From JACQFK01 sp036383955 (lineage in GTDB: Bacteria > Planctomycetota > MHYJ01 > JACPRB01), in contig DASVNH010000204.1 of assembly GCA_036383955.1 (NCBI GenBank), forward strand, positions 1 through 64,000: a DNA stretch of 64,000 bases, written 5' to 3'. Shown here one piece after another: positions 1 through 7,622 of the stretch (its first letter is position 1; the number at the start of each line of letters is the position of its first letter). The notes beneath the pieces are model-generated. The model was not told the DNA's origin, made no database searches, and saw nothing but the letters and a program-made list of their open reading frames with translations. The position numbers were made by a program, and so were the translations under genes.

Positions 1-873
1 GTACCGGGGATAGGCGAGCGAGACCGTGGTGGTCGTCACGTAGCGGACCTCCGGGATCGACGGCCAGAGCTTGCGCGCGGCGGGCGTCGGGACCGCGAGC
101 ACGACGGCGTCCGCCTGGAGCTCGCCCTCGTCGAGAGTGACGCGTCCGGGGCCGACCTGGAGCGCCTCCTTCCCTTCCAGCAGGGTCACGCCCTTCATGC
201 GGGCCAGGAGGCGGTCGACGAGCGTCTTCATGCCGTCGCGCAGCGACAGGAACGGGCTCACGTTGCCCGTCCTCGGCGTCTTGCGCATCGCCTTGATCAG
301 GCTGCGGTGCTCGCGCTCCATCTCGGCGAAGCGCGGGAAGGTCGAGCGCAGCGAAAGCTCGTCGGCGGAGGCGACGTAGATGCCCGCCATGATCGGCTCG
401 GCGAGCTTCTCGAGCGCCTCCGCGCCGAGGCGGCGGCGGATGAACGCGCCGATCGACTCGTCTTCGACTTCCGGTCCGCGCGGCAGGAGGAGGTCCATCC
501 CCATCCGGAGCTTGCCGAGGAAGGAGATCAGCCCGCTCGTGAGGAACGGCCAGATCCGCGTGGGGACGGTCAGGTAGAGCCCCGCCGGCATTTCGTGAAG
601 GCGGTCCCGGTACCAGACGTAGACCTTGCCCGACTTCGAGGGGATCAGCTGATCGGCGAGGCCGAGCTCCTCGCAAAGCTCTTTGGCCCAGGGCTTCTGG
701 GTGATGAACGAGTCCGGGCCGCCTTCGATGAGCAGCTCGCCGTGCCGCTCCGTGCGGATCACGCCGCCGAGCTTGTCTTTTTCGACGATCGTGACCGCCG
801 CGCCGCCCTTGCTGAGCTCGTACGCGCAGGCCAGGCCGGCGATGCCGCCCCCGACGATCACGACCCTTTTCAT
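1..873 (-). CDS. hemG: Protoporphyrinogen/coproporphyrinogen oxidase, HemY type (3' end outside window)
   Basis: The first 291 codons are present and the gene runs off the left edge. The protein begins MKRVVIVGGGIAGLACAYEL, an FAD-binding Rossmann motif (Gly8 to Gly13), followed by VTIVEKDKLGGVIRT and IEGGPDSF, the usual N-terminal pattern of the oxygen-dependent HemY-type oxidase. It would oxidise protoporphyrinogen IX or coproporphyrinogen III late in heme synthesis; the sequence does not tell which. It is the last visible gene of a minus-strand heme cluster (hemE, hemH, hemG), separated from hemH by a 157-bp gap that holds a long inverted repeat. The start is the ATG at 873 because the FAD motif begins immediately after it. 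Confidence 0.88.
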   Translation of the reverse strand, partial: MKRVVIVGGGIAGLACAYELSKGGAAVTIVEKDKLGGVIRTERHGELLIEGGPDSFITQKPWAKELCEELGLADQLIPSKSGKVYVWYRDRLHEMPAGLYLTVPTRIWPFLTSGLISFLGKLRMGMDLLLPRGPEVEDESIGAFIRRRLGAEALEKLAEPIMAGIYVASADELSLRSTFPRFAEMEREHRSLIKAMRKTPRTGNVSPFLSLRDGMKTLVDRLLARMKGVTLLEGKEALQVGPGRVTLDEGELQADAVVLAVPTPAARKLWPSIPEVRYVTTTTVSLAYPRY

Positions 874-894
874 GGCGATGAGGCGATTCCCGAA

Positions 895-1007
895 GGGGAT
901 ACGGGGATGGGACGGATACGGAGATGGTGCGCGCCTTCTCGATGGGGCAGATTCATGGCCGCCCCTTCGAGACGGCGCGCGTTCATCCCCCTATCCGTCG
1001 TATCCCC
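895..1007. repeat. Long imperfect inverted repeat between hemH and hemG
   Basis: Arms of about 50 bp (895-948 and 958-1007) face each other across a roughly 10-base loop. Near the loop, GCGCGCC-N2-CTCGA-N-GGGGC on the left pairs with its complement on the right, with 18 of 20 positions matching. The outer part is made of GGATACGG/GGATGGGAC units. It lies between two co-oriented genes and could form a very stable RNA hairpin. Confidence 0.6.
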
Positions 1008-1030
1008 GGATCTCCTCCGTTGATCGGTCG

Positions 1031-1837
1031 TCATCCCTTGATCCCCTTGACCGTGAGGGCCAGGGCCTCGATCAGAAGAGGATGGTCGTTGGGCATCGGC
1101 AGGCGCTCCCACGTCAGGCCGAGCGCCTCCGCCTGCTTGCGGTGGAGGATGTCGAGGTCGTACAGCACCTCCACGTGGTCGCTGACGAAGCCGATGGCCG
1201 CGACGCTGACGGTTCCGCGCAGGGTCGGCAGGACCTCGGGGATCTCGGGGCCGAGCCAGGGGATCGGCGACGGGCTTTTCGACTGGTACGCGAGCGTGCC
1301 CGGGCCCACGGCCGCGATCATCTCGCGCAGCTGCGTCGGATACGGCTCGGCCCCCTCGCTCGGGATCGAATGCGCCGTGTAGAGCACCGCCTTGCCGCGG
1401 GCGACCGAGCGCCAGTAGTCGATCAGCGGCGGGGCGAGATGCCACTGCTTCGCCATCGTGAACGGCAGGCCGGTCTTCGCCAGCTCCGCTTCATACGCCC
1501 CCACGCTGACCCGCGCGTACTGGGGGGCCAGGGCGACGCCGAGGAGGCGCTCGACACCCTCCGCCTTCGCCTGGGCGACGGCGTCCGGGATGGTGGGCGC
1601 CCAGTGCCGCATGCCGACGTAGACGGGCATCCCGACGGCCTTCGCCAGCTTCTCCGCCACGCGCCGGGAGATGTCGAGAAGCGGCGAGCGGCCGCCGATC
1701 TGGCGGTACCGGTCCTGGAAGTCCGCGATGAGCTCGGGCGTGGGAGGACGTCGGGTCAGGATATGCCGGAGGTACTCCCCCATGTCCTCCAGGCGGTCCG
1801 GCGAGCCGTGCGCCATCAGGAGGACCCCGGTCTTCAT
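1031..1837 (-). CDS. hemH: Ferrochelatase
   Basis: 268 residues; inserts Fe(II) into protoporphyrin or coproporphyrin. Conserved ferrochelatase blocks are visible: LLMAHGSP at 6-13, LYTAHSIP with the catalytic His156, AYQSKSPSPIPWLGP around 183-197, and GFVSDHVEVLYDLD with the acidic catalytic Glu223. The protein is shorter than most bacterial ferrochelatases (about 310-340 residues). His10 sits where Bacillus-type coproporphyrin ferrochelatases carry the axial Tyr, so the substrate is left open. The ATG at 1837 overlaps the hemE stop by 4 bp, implying translational coupling. A much longer open frame continues upstream inside hemE, but similarity starts only at this ATG. Confidence 0.9.
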   Translation of the reverse strand: MKTGVLLMAHGSPDRLEDMGEYLRHILTRRPPTPELIADFQDRYRQIGGRSPLLDISRRVAEKLAKAVGMPVYVGMRHWAPTIPDAVAQAKAEGVERLLGVALAPQYARVSVGAYEAELAKTGLPFTMAKQWHLAPPLIDYWRSVARGKAVLYTAHSIPSEGAEPYPTQLREMIAAVGPGTLAYQSKSPSPIPWLGPEIPEVLPTLRGTVSVAAIGFVSDHVEVLYDLDILHRKQAEALGLTWERLPMPNDHPLLIEALALTVKGIKG

Positions 1838-2835
1838 TTGGCCGTCCTCGCGTGGACGTGCTGGATCACCGCCTCCACGTTCTCCATGGGCGTCTCGGGC
1901 GTGATGCCGTGCCCGAGGTTGAAGATGTGGCCCTTGCGGCCGGCGGCGCGCTTCAGGACGTCGTCGACGGCCTTCAAGCACTCCGCCTTGGGCAGCAGCA
2001 GCGCGGCGGGGTCGAGATTGCCCTGCACCGCGACGTCGCCGAGCCGCTTCCACGCCTCGTCGAGGGGGATGCGGAAGTCGACGCCCATCACGGTGCCGCC
2101 CGCGTCGCGCATGAGCTCGAGGAGCGGAGCGGTTTTGGTTCCGAAATGGATGGTCGGCACTCTCTGCGCGCGGAGGATCATGGCCGACCACATCTGCGCG
2201 TGGAGGCGGTACTCGTCGGGCGTGACATGGCCGATCCAGCTGTCGAAGAGCTGGACGGCGTCGACGCCCGCCGCCGCCTGGAGGCGGAGATGGCCGGTCA
2301 CGGCCGCCGCCAGCTTGTCCATCAGCTTCGGCCAGGCCGGCGTCTTCATCATCGCCTTGGTCTTGGCGAAGCCTTCCGACGGCCCGCCCTCGATGAGGTA
2401 GCTGGCGAGCGTGAAGGGCGCGCCCGCGAAGCCGAGCAACGGGACTTTCAATTCTTTCTTCAAGATCCGGATCGCGTCGTAGACCGGCTTGAGCTCCTTG
2501 TCGAGGTCGGGGACTTTGAGCTTGTCGACGTCCGCCTCGGACATGACGGGGTTCGAGATCGACGGGCCTTCCCCCTTGATGAACTCGACCTGGATGCCCA
2601 TCGGGCGGACCAGCACGAGGATGTCGCTGAACAGGATCGCCGCGTCCAGCTCGGGAAAGCGCCTGATCGGCTGCAGCGTGACTTCGGCGGCGAGCTCGGG
2701 GGTCATGCAGACGTCGAGGATCTGGTGCTTCTTCCGCAGCTCGCGGTACTCGGGCATGTAGCGGCCGGCCTGGCGCATGAACCAGACGGGCGTGCGGTCG
2801 ACGGGCTGTTTTCGGACGGCCTGGAGCAATCTCAA
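1834..2835 (-). CDS. hemE: Uroporphyrinogen decarboxylase
   Basis: 333 residues; converts uroporphyrinogen III to coproporphyrinogen III in the cytoplasm. It shows the family signature FMRQAGRYMPEYR at residues 19-31, then FSDILV and GFAGAPFTLASYLIEGG, and ends with FNLGHGITPETP. The length fits the family (about 340). I place the start at TTG 2835, because it overlaps the preceding gene's TGA (TTGA) and leaves RLLQAVRKQPVDRTP directly before the signature; no ATG or GTG lies at a suitable position. It sits between a phosphodiesterase-family gene and hemH in a tightly overlapped operon. Confidence 0.92.
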   Translation of the reverse strand: MRLLQAVRKQPVDRTPVWFMRQAGRYMPEYRELRKKHQILDVCMTPELAAEVTLQPIRRFPELDAAILFSDILVLVRPMGIQVEFIKGEGPSISNPVMSEADVDKLKVPDLDKELKPVYDAIRILKKELKVPLLGFAGAPFTLASYLIEGGPSEGFAKTKAMMKTPAWPKLMDKLAAAVTGHLRLQAAAGVDAVQLFDSWIGHVTPDEYRLHAQMWSAMILRAQRVPTIHFGTKTAPLLELMRDAGGTVMGVDFRIPLDEAWKRLGDVAVQGNLDPAALLLPKAECLKAVDDVLKRAAGRKGHIFNLGHGITPETPMENVEAVIQHVHARTAK

Positions 2836-4115
2836 CGGAGCAGTCCCTGAATGTAGGCCTTGAAGCCCTTCATGTCGGACGGCGTCTCGCCGGGGCCGAG
2901 GATGACGGGGCCGTGATCGGGAGCGGGCCGAAGGCCGTGGCTTCCCTTCACTAGCGATGTATCGAGCGGGATCACGTCCATCCGGTAGCGGAATCCGAGC
3001 TTCTTCTGCAGGAGCCGGAAGGCCGCGCGCGGGGCGGACGTCAGGAACAGCTCGCAGGGGTCGTAGCCCGGCTTGCGATGGATGTCGACCGTCCGCGCGA
3101 AATCCGGCGCGCGGGCGTCGTCGAGCCAGTACGGATACGCGAACCAGGCGTCGGGTTTCGAGAGCGCGATGAGCTCGCCCGAGCGCGGGTGGTCGAGCTC
3201 GAGGTCGGCCGGCAGGGCGACGCGATCGACGCCCTCCAGCGCCCGGAGCCGCGCGGAGACCTCGGAGGTCGGGACGCCTTTCACGTACACGTGCGCGAGC
3301 TGGTGGTCGGCGACGGCGAAGGCCTTCGATTCGTGGGTGTCGAGCATCTCGCCGTAGGGGCCGTCGCGCACCGCCAGCCAGCCGGCCTTGCGCAGCTCGC
3401 GGTTGATGTGGACGGCGCGGGAGACGGGGACGAGGCCGTATTCGGAGACGACGACGACCTCCGCGCCCGCGCCTCGGGCGGCGTCGATGACGCGGCCGGC
3501 GCAGGCGTCGACTTCCCTCACGCGCTCGGGGTTTCCGGGTCCCACGCGCTGATAGTCGTAGTCGAGGTGCGGAAGATACACCAGCGTGAGCTCGGGATCG
3601 TTCACGCGGATCACGGCCTCGGCGGCGCGCGCGATCCAGTCGCTGGAGGGCAGGCCGGCTTTGGGCCCCCAGAAGCTCGGGAATGGAAACGGGCCGAGGT
3701 CGGCCTCGAGGTCGAGGCCGGTCCGGTTGATGATGCCGAACTGCTTGGACCCGTCGCAGCCGTAGTGCGGCTTCGGCGTCACGGACCACTCGACCGGCGC
3801 GCCCTGGTTGAACCACCAGAACAGCTTGGCGGTGCGGAGGCCGGCGTAGAGCGGCTCTCCTTGCAGGAGCGTGCTGGACTGCTGCCAGAGCCGCGCCTCC
3901 ATGGTGTCGCGGAACAGCCAGCCGTTGCCCACGCAGCCGTGCTTCGACGGCGGCAGCCCCGTCAGCATCGTGGCCTGGGACGTCAGCGTCACCGCCGGCA
4001 GCGGGCTGGTCCAGGGCCGGGGCTTGCCGAGCTCGGAGATGCGGGGGGCGTGCGCCGCGAGGGCCGGCGTGAGCCCGACCACGTTCAAGACGACGATTTT
4101 ATTGCTCGGCACGCT
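2832..4115 (-). CDS. Alkaline phosphatase-superfamily phosphodiesterase/nucleotide pyrophosphatase-like protein
   Basis: 427 residues from a GTG start (VPSNKIVVLNVVGLTPAL). The N-terminus, with LTSQATMLTGLPPSKHG containing the presumptive Thr nucleophile, and the later DYDYQRVGPG and VVVVSEYGLVPV segments fit the type I phosphodiesterase/alkaline phosphatase superfamily, with metal-binding Asp and His residues. The substrate is unknown. No signal peptide is seen, so it is probably cytoplasmic. It is the first gene of the heme operon, with its stop overlapping the hemE TTG. An upstream ATG at 4157 is possible, but a TATACT box lies exactly 7 bp before the GTG, supporting the GTG as a leaderless start. 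EboF-like proteins are similar, but no other ebo gene is seen here. Confidence 0.75.
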   Translation of the reverse strand, partial: SVPSNKIVVLNVVGLTPALAAHAPRISELGKPRPWTSPLPAVTLTSQATMLTGLPPSKHGCVGNGWLFRDTMEARLWQQSSTLLQGEPLYAGLRTAKLFWWFNQGAPVEWSVTPKPHYGCDGSKQFGIINRTGLDLEADLGPFPFPSFWGPKAGLPSSDWIARAAEAVIRVNDPELTLVYLPHLDYDYQRVGPGNPERVREVDACAGRVIDAARGAGAEVVVVSEYGLVPVSRAVHINRELRKAGWLAVRDGPYGEMLDTHESKAFAVADHQLAHVYVKGVPTSEVSARLRALEGVDRVALPADLELDHPRSGELIALSKPDAWFAYPYWLDDARAPDFARTVDIHRKPGYDPCELFLTSAPRAAFRLLQKKLGFRYRMDVIPLDTSLVKGSHGLRPAPDHGPVILGPGETPSDMKGFKAYIQGLLR

Positions 4116-4122
4116 CCGCAGT

Positions 4123-4128
4123 ATAGCA
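4123..4128 (-). promoter_or_regulatory. -10 element TATACT, 7 bp before a GTG start
   Basis: On the minus strand TATACT is followed by GCGGAGC and the GTG of the phosphodiesterase gene. The distance equals that from a -10 box to +1, so the transcript would begin at or next to the start codon. The same layout recurs at several other genes in the window. Confidence 0.55.
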
Positions 4129-4177
4129 ACTGCCCGCGGTCGACCGATAAACCCCATGGAGTCAATGGGGGTTAGGG

Positions 4178-4258
4178 ATGAAAAAGAATCACGCCTTCTG
4201 GTGCGGGCTGGTCGCCATCGTCCTCGCGCACGCCGTCGTCATCAAGTTCTGCGTCTAG
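4178..4258 (+). CDS. 26-residue hydrophobic small protein
   Basis: ATG is preceded by a G-rich GGGGGTTAGGG stretch that could serve as a ribosome binding site. The peptide starts MKKNHAFWCGL, continues through a single hydrophobic helix (VAIVLAHAVVIKF) and ends CV. The basic N-terminus plus one membrane span is typical of real bacterial micro-proteins. It is divergent from the phosphodiesterase gene and 53 bp upstream of another small membrane protein. No known family recognised; coding status rests on composition and start context only. Confidence 0.4.
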   Translation: MKKNHAFWCGLVAIVLAHAVVIKFCV

Positions 4259-4262
4259 CGGG

Positions 4263-4540
4263 ATTGGCCACAGAGCCACAGAGACGCTCCTAGGGGTAGA
4301 ATTCCCTCCGGATGAGTCGGCTCCTCTGGTTCGGCGCGACGCTTCTCTCCGGCGTCATCTACCTCGGGACCTCCTTCGTTACCTTCATACCTGGGACTTC
4401 AGGCTATGAAGCGATGAAGTTTCTACACCCACTCCTTGGACTGTTCGCTCTTGTGTGCGGGTTGATTTGGATCATGGAGGTTCTTGAGGCTCGCCTGAAA
4501 AAACGCCCGCCTCTGTGACCTCTGTGTCTCTGTGGCCAAT
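4263..4540. repeat. 21-bp inverted repeat flanking a small gene
   Basis: The left arm at 4263-4283 (ATTGGCCACAGAG plus CCACAGAG) and the right arm at 4520-4540 are inverted copies with a single mismatch. Both are built from CACAGAG-type units. The arms bracket the 68-residue gene at 4312-4518, and the right arm ends exactly at the stop of the convergent peptidase gene (4540). Confidence 0.6.
4312..4518 (+). CDS. Small two-helix membrane protein
   Basis: 68 residues with two predicted membrane helices: about residues 4-25 (LLWFGATLLSGVIYLGTSF) and 38-58 (FLHPLLGLFALVCGLIWIM), ending in a basic tail (RLKKRPPL). The codon usage is visibly more AT-rich than that of its neighbours. It sits inside a pair of inverted repeats, which together with its composition hints at a mobile or recently acquired cassette. 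Family not recognised. Confidence 0.5.
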   Translation: MSRLLWFGATLLSGVIYLGTSFVTFIPGTSGYEAMKFLHPLLGLFALVCGLIWIMEVLEARLKKRPPL

Positions 4541-6147
4541 TACTTTCCGAAGGTCACCGGCAGGTCGAGCTCCTTGCCGTCGCGCTTGACGGTGACGGTG
4601 GTCTGCGCGGGCGCGACCTGGATCTCCTTGCGCAGCTCGATGTTGTCCGGGACCGCCTTCCCCGCGAACTTCACGATCCGGTCCCCTTCCTTGACGCCGG
4701 CCTTCAGCGCGGCGCTGTCGGGCACCACGCTCTGCACCACCATCTCGTCGTCGCACTGCACGCCCAGCATGCGGCGGTTCTCCGCGGTGGCCGTCGACGT
4801 CAGCCCGTCGCGCGGCAGCAGGCCGTCGAGGTTCGCCAGCCCCCACGCCCCCGTCGCGATCACGATCGCGGAATGCTTCTGGAACTCCGGGATCGCCGCC
4901 GCGTAGAGGTCGTGCTGCGTGTGGTGCTCGTGGCTGTAGACCTGGCCTTTCTCGGCGGTGCGGCCCTGGTTCCAGAAGAAGCCCGGGACGCCCTTCGCCA
5001 GAAAGGCGTCGTGGTCGCTGCCGATCCCGCGCGGCAGGCCCGGCACCTTGCGGATCGCGAACGGCAGCTTCTCGTCGAGCTTCTGGGCGGGCGCGAAGAT
5101 CTTCTCGAAGAGCGGGACCATCTTCTCCGTCGCGTTGATCCCGCTCACGTAGTTGGTCCCGCCGTCGTGCACGATCACCGCGGAGATCTTGTCCATCGCC
5201 TCCGGATGCGCCTTGATCCACGCGCGCGAGCCGAGCAGCCCCTGCTCCTCCCCGCTCCAGAGCATGAAGCGGATCGTGCGCTTCGGCTTCGCGCCGGCCT
5301 TCGACACCGCCATTGTAAGGAGCCGCGCGGCCTCCAGGGTCGTCGACACCCCCGTCCCGTTGTCGGTCGTCCCCGTCGCCCCGTCCCAGGAGTCGATGTG
5401 CCCGCCGATGATGACCATCTCGTCGGGCTTCTCGACCCCCTTCAAGTCCGCGATCACGTTGTAGACCTTGATCGGGCCCTTCTTGAAGGTGTTCTGGATG
5501 TCGATCGTCAGCTCGACGTCCTTCCCTTCCTTGAGCAGCCCGACGATCTTCCCGTGCTGGCTCGCCACCATCGTGATCCGCACGCGCGTGGGCAGGTCTT
5601 CCCAGGTGATGTTCGCGCGGCCGCCCGTGATGATCAGCTCCTTGGTGGCGGAGCGGATGAGGCCGGCGATCCCCGCCTCGTCGTAGGCGACCTGGTATTT
5701 CTCGGGGCCCCGGGCCGTCGAGAACAGCCACGCCCCCTTGAGCTTCGGCTTGAGGGCGAGCAGCTCCTCGTCGGACGTCGGCGCCAGCACCGCCGGCCCT
5801 TTCACGGGCCCCTTCGTGCCCGGCGACCAGGCCTCGGTGCCGATCGTCAGGTCCAGCGCCTCAGGGGCCGTCATCTTCGCCGACCACGGCCCGCGGTCGA
5901 AGCCGACCTGGAACGTGCCCCACTCCTCGAGCCGGGCGTCGAGCCCCCACGCCGCGAACTGGTCCCGCGTCCACTCGCAGGCCTTCGTGAGGCGCTCCGA
6001 CGACGTGAGCCGCGGACCGATCTTGTTCGTGAGATGGTCGAGGTGTTCCATCACCTTCGGATGCTCGCGGCCCTCGCGGATCAGGGCGTCGAGGGTCGGG
6101 TCCGACTGGACTAGGAGAACGAAGAGGTAGAGCGCGGCGTGAGTCAT
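4540..6147 (-). CDS. Secreted M28-family zinc aminopeptidase with PA and PDZ domains
   Basis: 535 residues. A short signal sequence (MTHAALYLFVLLVQ) is followed by a PA-like insert (about 105-225) and an M28 peptidase core. Metal and catalytic residues are visible: GGHIDSWD (His250, Asp252), TTDNGTG (Asp262), WSGEEQG (Glu300/301), VHDGG (Asp328) and HHTQHD (His412). A C-terminal PDZ domain (about 455-535, VVPDSAALKAGVKEGDRIV) probably tunes substrate recognition. It should release N-terminal residues from peptides outside the cytoplasm. I chose the ATG at 6147 over an upstream GTG because the sequence from this Met is a clean signal peptide and a TATTAT box lies 7 bp before it. Confidence 0.88.
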   Translation of the reverse strand: MTHAALYLFVLLVQSDPTLDALIREGREHPKVMEHLDHLTNKIGPRLTSSERLTKACEWTRDQFAAWGLDARLEEWGTFQVGFDRGPWSAKMTAPEALDLTIGTEAWSPGTKGPVKGPAVLAPTSDEELLALKPKLKGAWLFSTARGPEKYQVAYDEAGIAGLIRSATKELIITGGRANITWEDLPTRVRITMVASQHGKIVGLLKEGKDVELTIDIQNTFKKGPIKVYNVIADLKGVEKPDEMVIIGGHIDSWDGATGTTDNGTGVSTTLEAARLLTMAVSKAGAKPKRTIRFMLWSGEEQGLLGSRAWIKAHPEAMDKISAVIVHDGGTNYVSGINATEKMVPLFEKIFAPAQKLDEKLPFAIRKVPGLPRGIGSDHDAFLAKGVPGFFWNQGRTAEKGQVYSHEHHTQHDLYAAAIPEFQKHSAIVIATGAWGLANLDGLLPRDGLTSTATAENRRMLGVQCDDEMVVQSVVPDSAALKAGVKEGDRIVKFAGKAVPDNIELRKEIQVAPAQTTVTVKRDGKELDLPVTFGK

Positions 6148-6153
6148 CATCTC

Positions 6154-6160
6154 TATAATA
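6154..6160. promoter_or_regulatory. Overlapping divergent -10 boxes
   Basis: TATAAT on the plus strand (6154-6159) overlaps TATTAT on the minus strand (6160-6155). The minus box lies 7 bp from the peptidase ATG at 6147, the plus box 11 bp from the methyltransferase ATG at 6171. One AT-rich heptamer may fire transcription both ways. Confidence 0.5.
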
Positions 6161-6170
6161 GACACCTCAT

Positions 6171-6920
6171 ATGAGCCACCGGGAGGCCGTCGAGGAGGAT
6201 TTCGATCTCTTCGACTCCCTCCGCGAGAGCCAGGTCCCGCCGGGGATGTTCGTGGGGGACGGGATCCGCGTCGTGCGGAAGATGGTCGACTTCGGGCTGG
6301 CCACGCGGATCCTGATCGCGAACGAGTGGATCCACCGCCTGCCGGCGAACGCGGAGGGGGTCGAGGTCATCGTCGCCCCCAAGGAGCGCCTGCACCGCCT
6401 GGTGGGCTTCAAGCTGCACCAGGGGATCATGGCGCTGGGCCGGGTTCCGCCGCCGAAGCCGCTTGAGGGCTCGTTCTTCGTGGCGCTCGACGGGCTGTCG
6501 AACACGGAGAACGTGGGGGCGATCCTGCGGACCTGCGCCGGCTTCGGCGTGGACGGCGTGCTCTACGACCGGAGCACGGCCTCGCCCTGGATGAGGCGGG
6601 CCATCCGGGTGTCGATCGCCGCGCCGCTTCGCGTGCCCGTTCATTTCGTGGACGACCTGGCCGCGGCGATCCGCCCGCTGAACGCGTGGGCGGGCCACAT
6701 CCACGGCACGAAGGTCGACTATCGCTCGGTGGACTATACGAAGCCGTGCTGCCTGGTGTTGGGCGGCGAGGACAAGGGCGTGACCGACGCGGTGCTGGCG
6801 GCCTGCGCGGGCGTGATCTACATCCCGATGGCGGAAGGCTGGGACTGCATCAACGTGGCCGGCAGCGCCGCCGTCCTGATCGCCGAAGTCCGCCGCCAGC
6901 GGGACGCCCTGACGAAGTAG
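6171..6920 (+). CDS. SpoU/TrmH-family RNA 2'-O-methyltransferase
   Basis: 249 residues. All three SPOUT motifs are present: motif 1 around NTENVGAILRTC (Asn111-Arg120), motif 2 LVLGGEDKGV (about 195-204, Glu200) and motif 3 IPMAEGWDCINVAGSAAVL (about 218-236, Asn228/Ser232). They form the trefoil-knot SAM site. The N-terminal 90 residues look like the substrate-binding extension of rRNA-type enzymes. It should methylate a ribose 2'-OH in tRNA or rRNA; the target base cannot be told. Divergent from the M28 peptidase, with a shared AT-rich promoter heptamer. Confidence 0.9.
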   Translation: MSHREAVEEDFDLFDSLRESQVPPGMFVGDGIRVVRKMVDFGLATRILIANEWIHRLPANAEGVEVIVAPKERLHRLVGFKLHQGIMALGRVPPPKPLEGSFFVALDGLSNTENVGAILRTCAGFGVDGVLYDRSTASPWMRRAIRVSIAAPLRVPVHFVDDLAAAIRPLNAWAGHIHGTKVDYRSVDYTKPCCLVLGGEDKGVTDAVLAACAGVIYIPMAEGWDCINVAGSAAVLIAEVRRQRDALTK

Positions 6921-6942
6921 ACAGTCTGGTTCGTCAGGGTCG

Positions 6943-7593
6943 CTATTTGATGAAGCCCTCTTTCTTGGCGTTCTCGAGGACCTTGGCGGGATTGGCCTGG
7001 AACTCCTTGCGGCAGGTGGAGCAGCAGACGTAGTAGGTCTTGTCGCCGTACATGACGGGGATCTGCGAGCTGCCGCCCGTCACCACGCACTTGGGCGCTT
7101 CCACCTTGACGATCGACACCCCCGCGCGCGTGAACTGGTACTGGTGCGTCTCCGCGAAGACCTTCTGCCCCGCCTCGCGCTTCTCGACCATGCCGATGAA
7201 GCGGTTGTCCCGGAGCAAGTTGTACGTGATCCGCTCGGCCGCGGCCCCTTCGGCCGCCTTTTCCTCGAGGACCAGCTCCTTGTCCGTCAGTTTGCCCTCG
7301 AACGCGGCCTTCGCCCCGTCCGCCCGGGTGGCGTCGAGCCGGTAGACCTGCTTCTTCAGATCGTAGGACAGCGCGCCGTCCTTGAAGCGCTTGCCGTCCT
7401 TGATCGTGAACTGCAGGCCGTAGACCTGGCCGTCGATCTTGTACTCCCAGGCCTGGGTCTCGCCCCAGTCCGCGTCGGCGGGGCCGTCGACCTCCACCCG
7501 CCACTCCCCGACCAGGAGCTGGACGGGCTTCATGGCCTCTTTGGTGGTGGCGGGGGCCTTCTGCAGCAGCGCGACGAGGAGCAGCGTCGTCAT
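6943..7593 (-). CDS. Secreted DUF1579-like protein with C-terminal YHS metal-binding domain
   Basis: 216 residues. A minimal signal peptide (MTTLLLVALLQ) leads into a beta-rich region (about 20-160: LLVGEWRVEVDG, WEYKIDGQVYG) resembling DUF1579/lipocalin-like proteins. The last 50 residues are a YHS/TRASH-type domain: PKCVVTGG (Cys169), then YYVCCSTCRKEF (Cys190, Cys191, Cys194) and NPAKVL. Such domains bind transition metals. It is 29 bp downstream of the candidate selenoprotein and probably co-transcribed with it, suggesting a periplasmic metal or thiol function. Exact role unknown. Confidence 0.7.
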   Translation of the reverse strand: MTTLLLVALLQKAPATTKEAMKPVQLLVGEWRVEVDGPADADWGETQAWEYKIDGQVYGLQFTIKDGKRFKDGALSYDLKKQVYRLDATRADGAKAAFEGKLTDKELVLEEKAAEGAAAERITYNLLRDNRFIGMVEKREAGQKVFAETHQYQFTRAGVSIVKVEAPKCVVTGGSSQIPVMYGDKTYYVCCSTCRKEFQANPAKVLENAKKEGFIK

Positions 7594-7622
7594 GTCCGTT
7601 TAACTCGGATCGGGGTCCGAAG

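Noticed and set aside
2957..3172. Small plus-strand frames inside the heme operon
   Set aside because: Short, Arg/Ser-rich, antisense, and no start signals.
3078..4175. A 365-codon plus-strand frame opposite the phosphodiesterase gene
   Set aside because: No motif; mirrored codon pattern of the real minus-strand gene.
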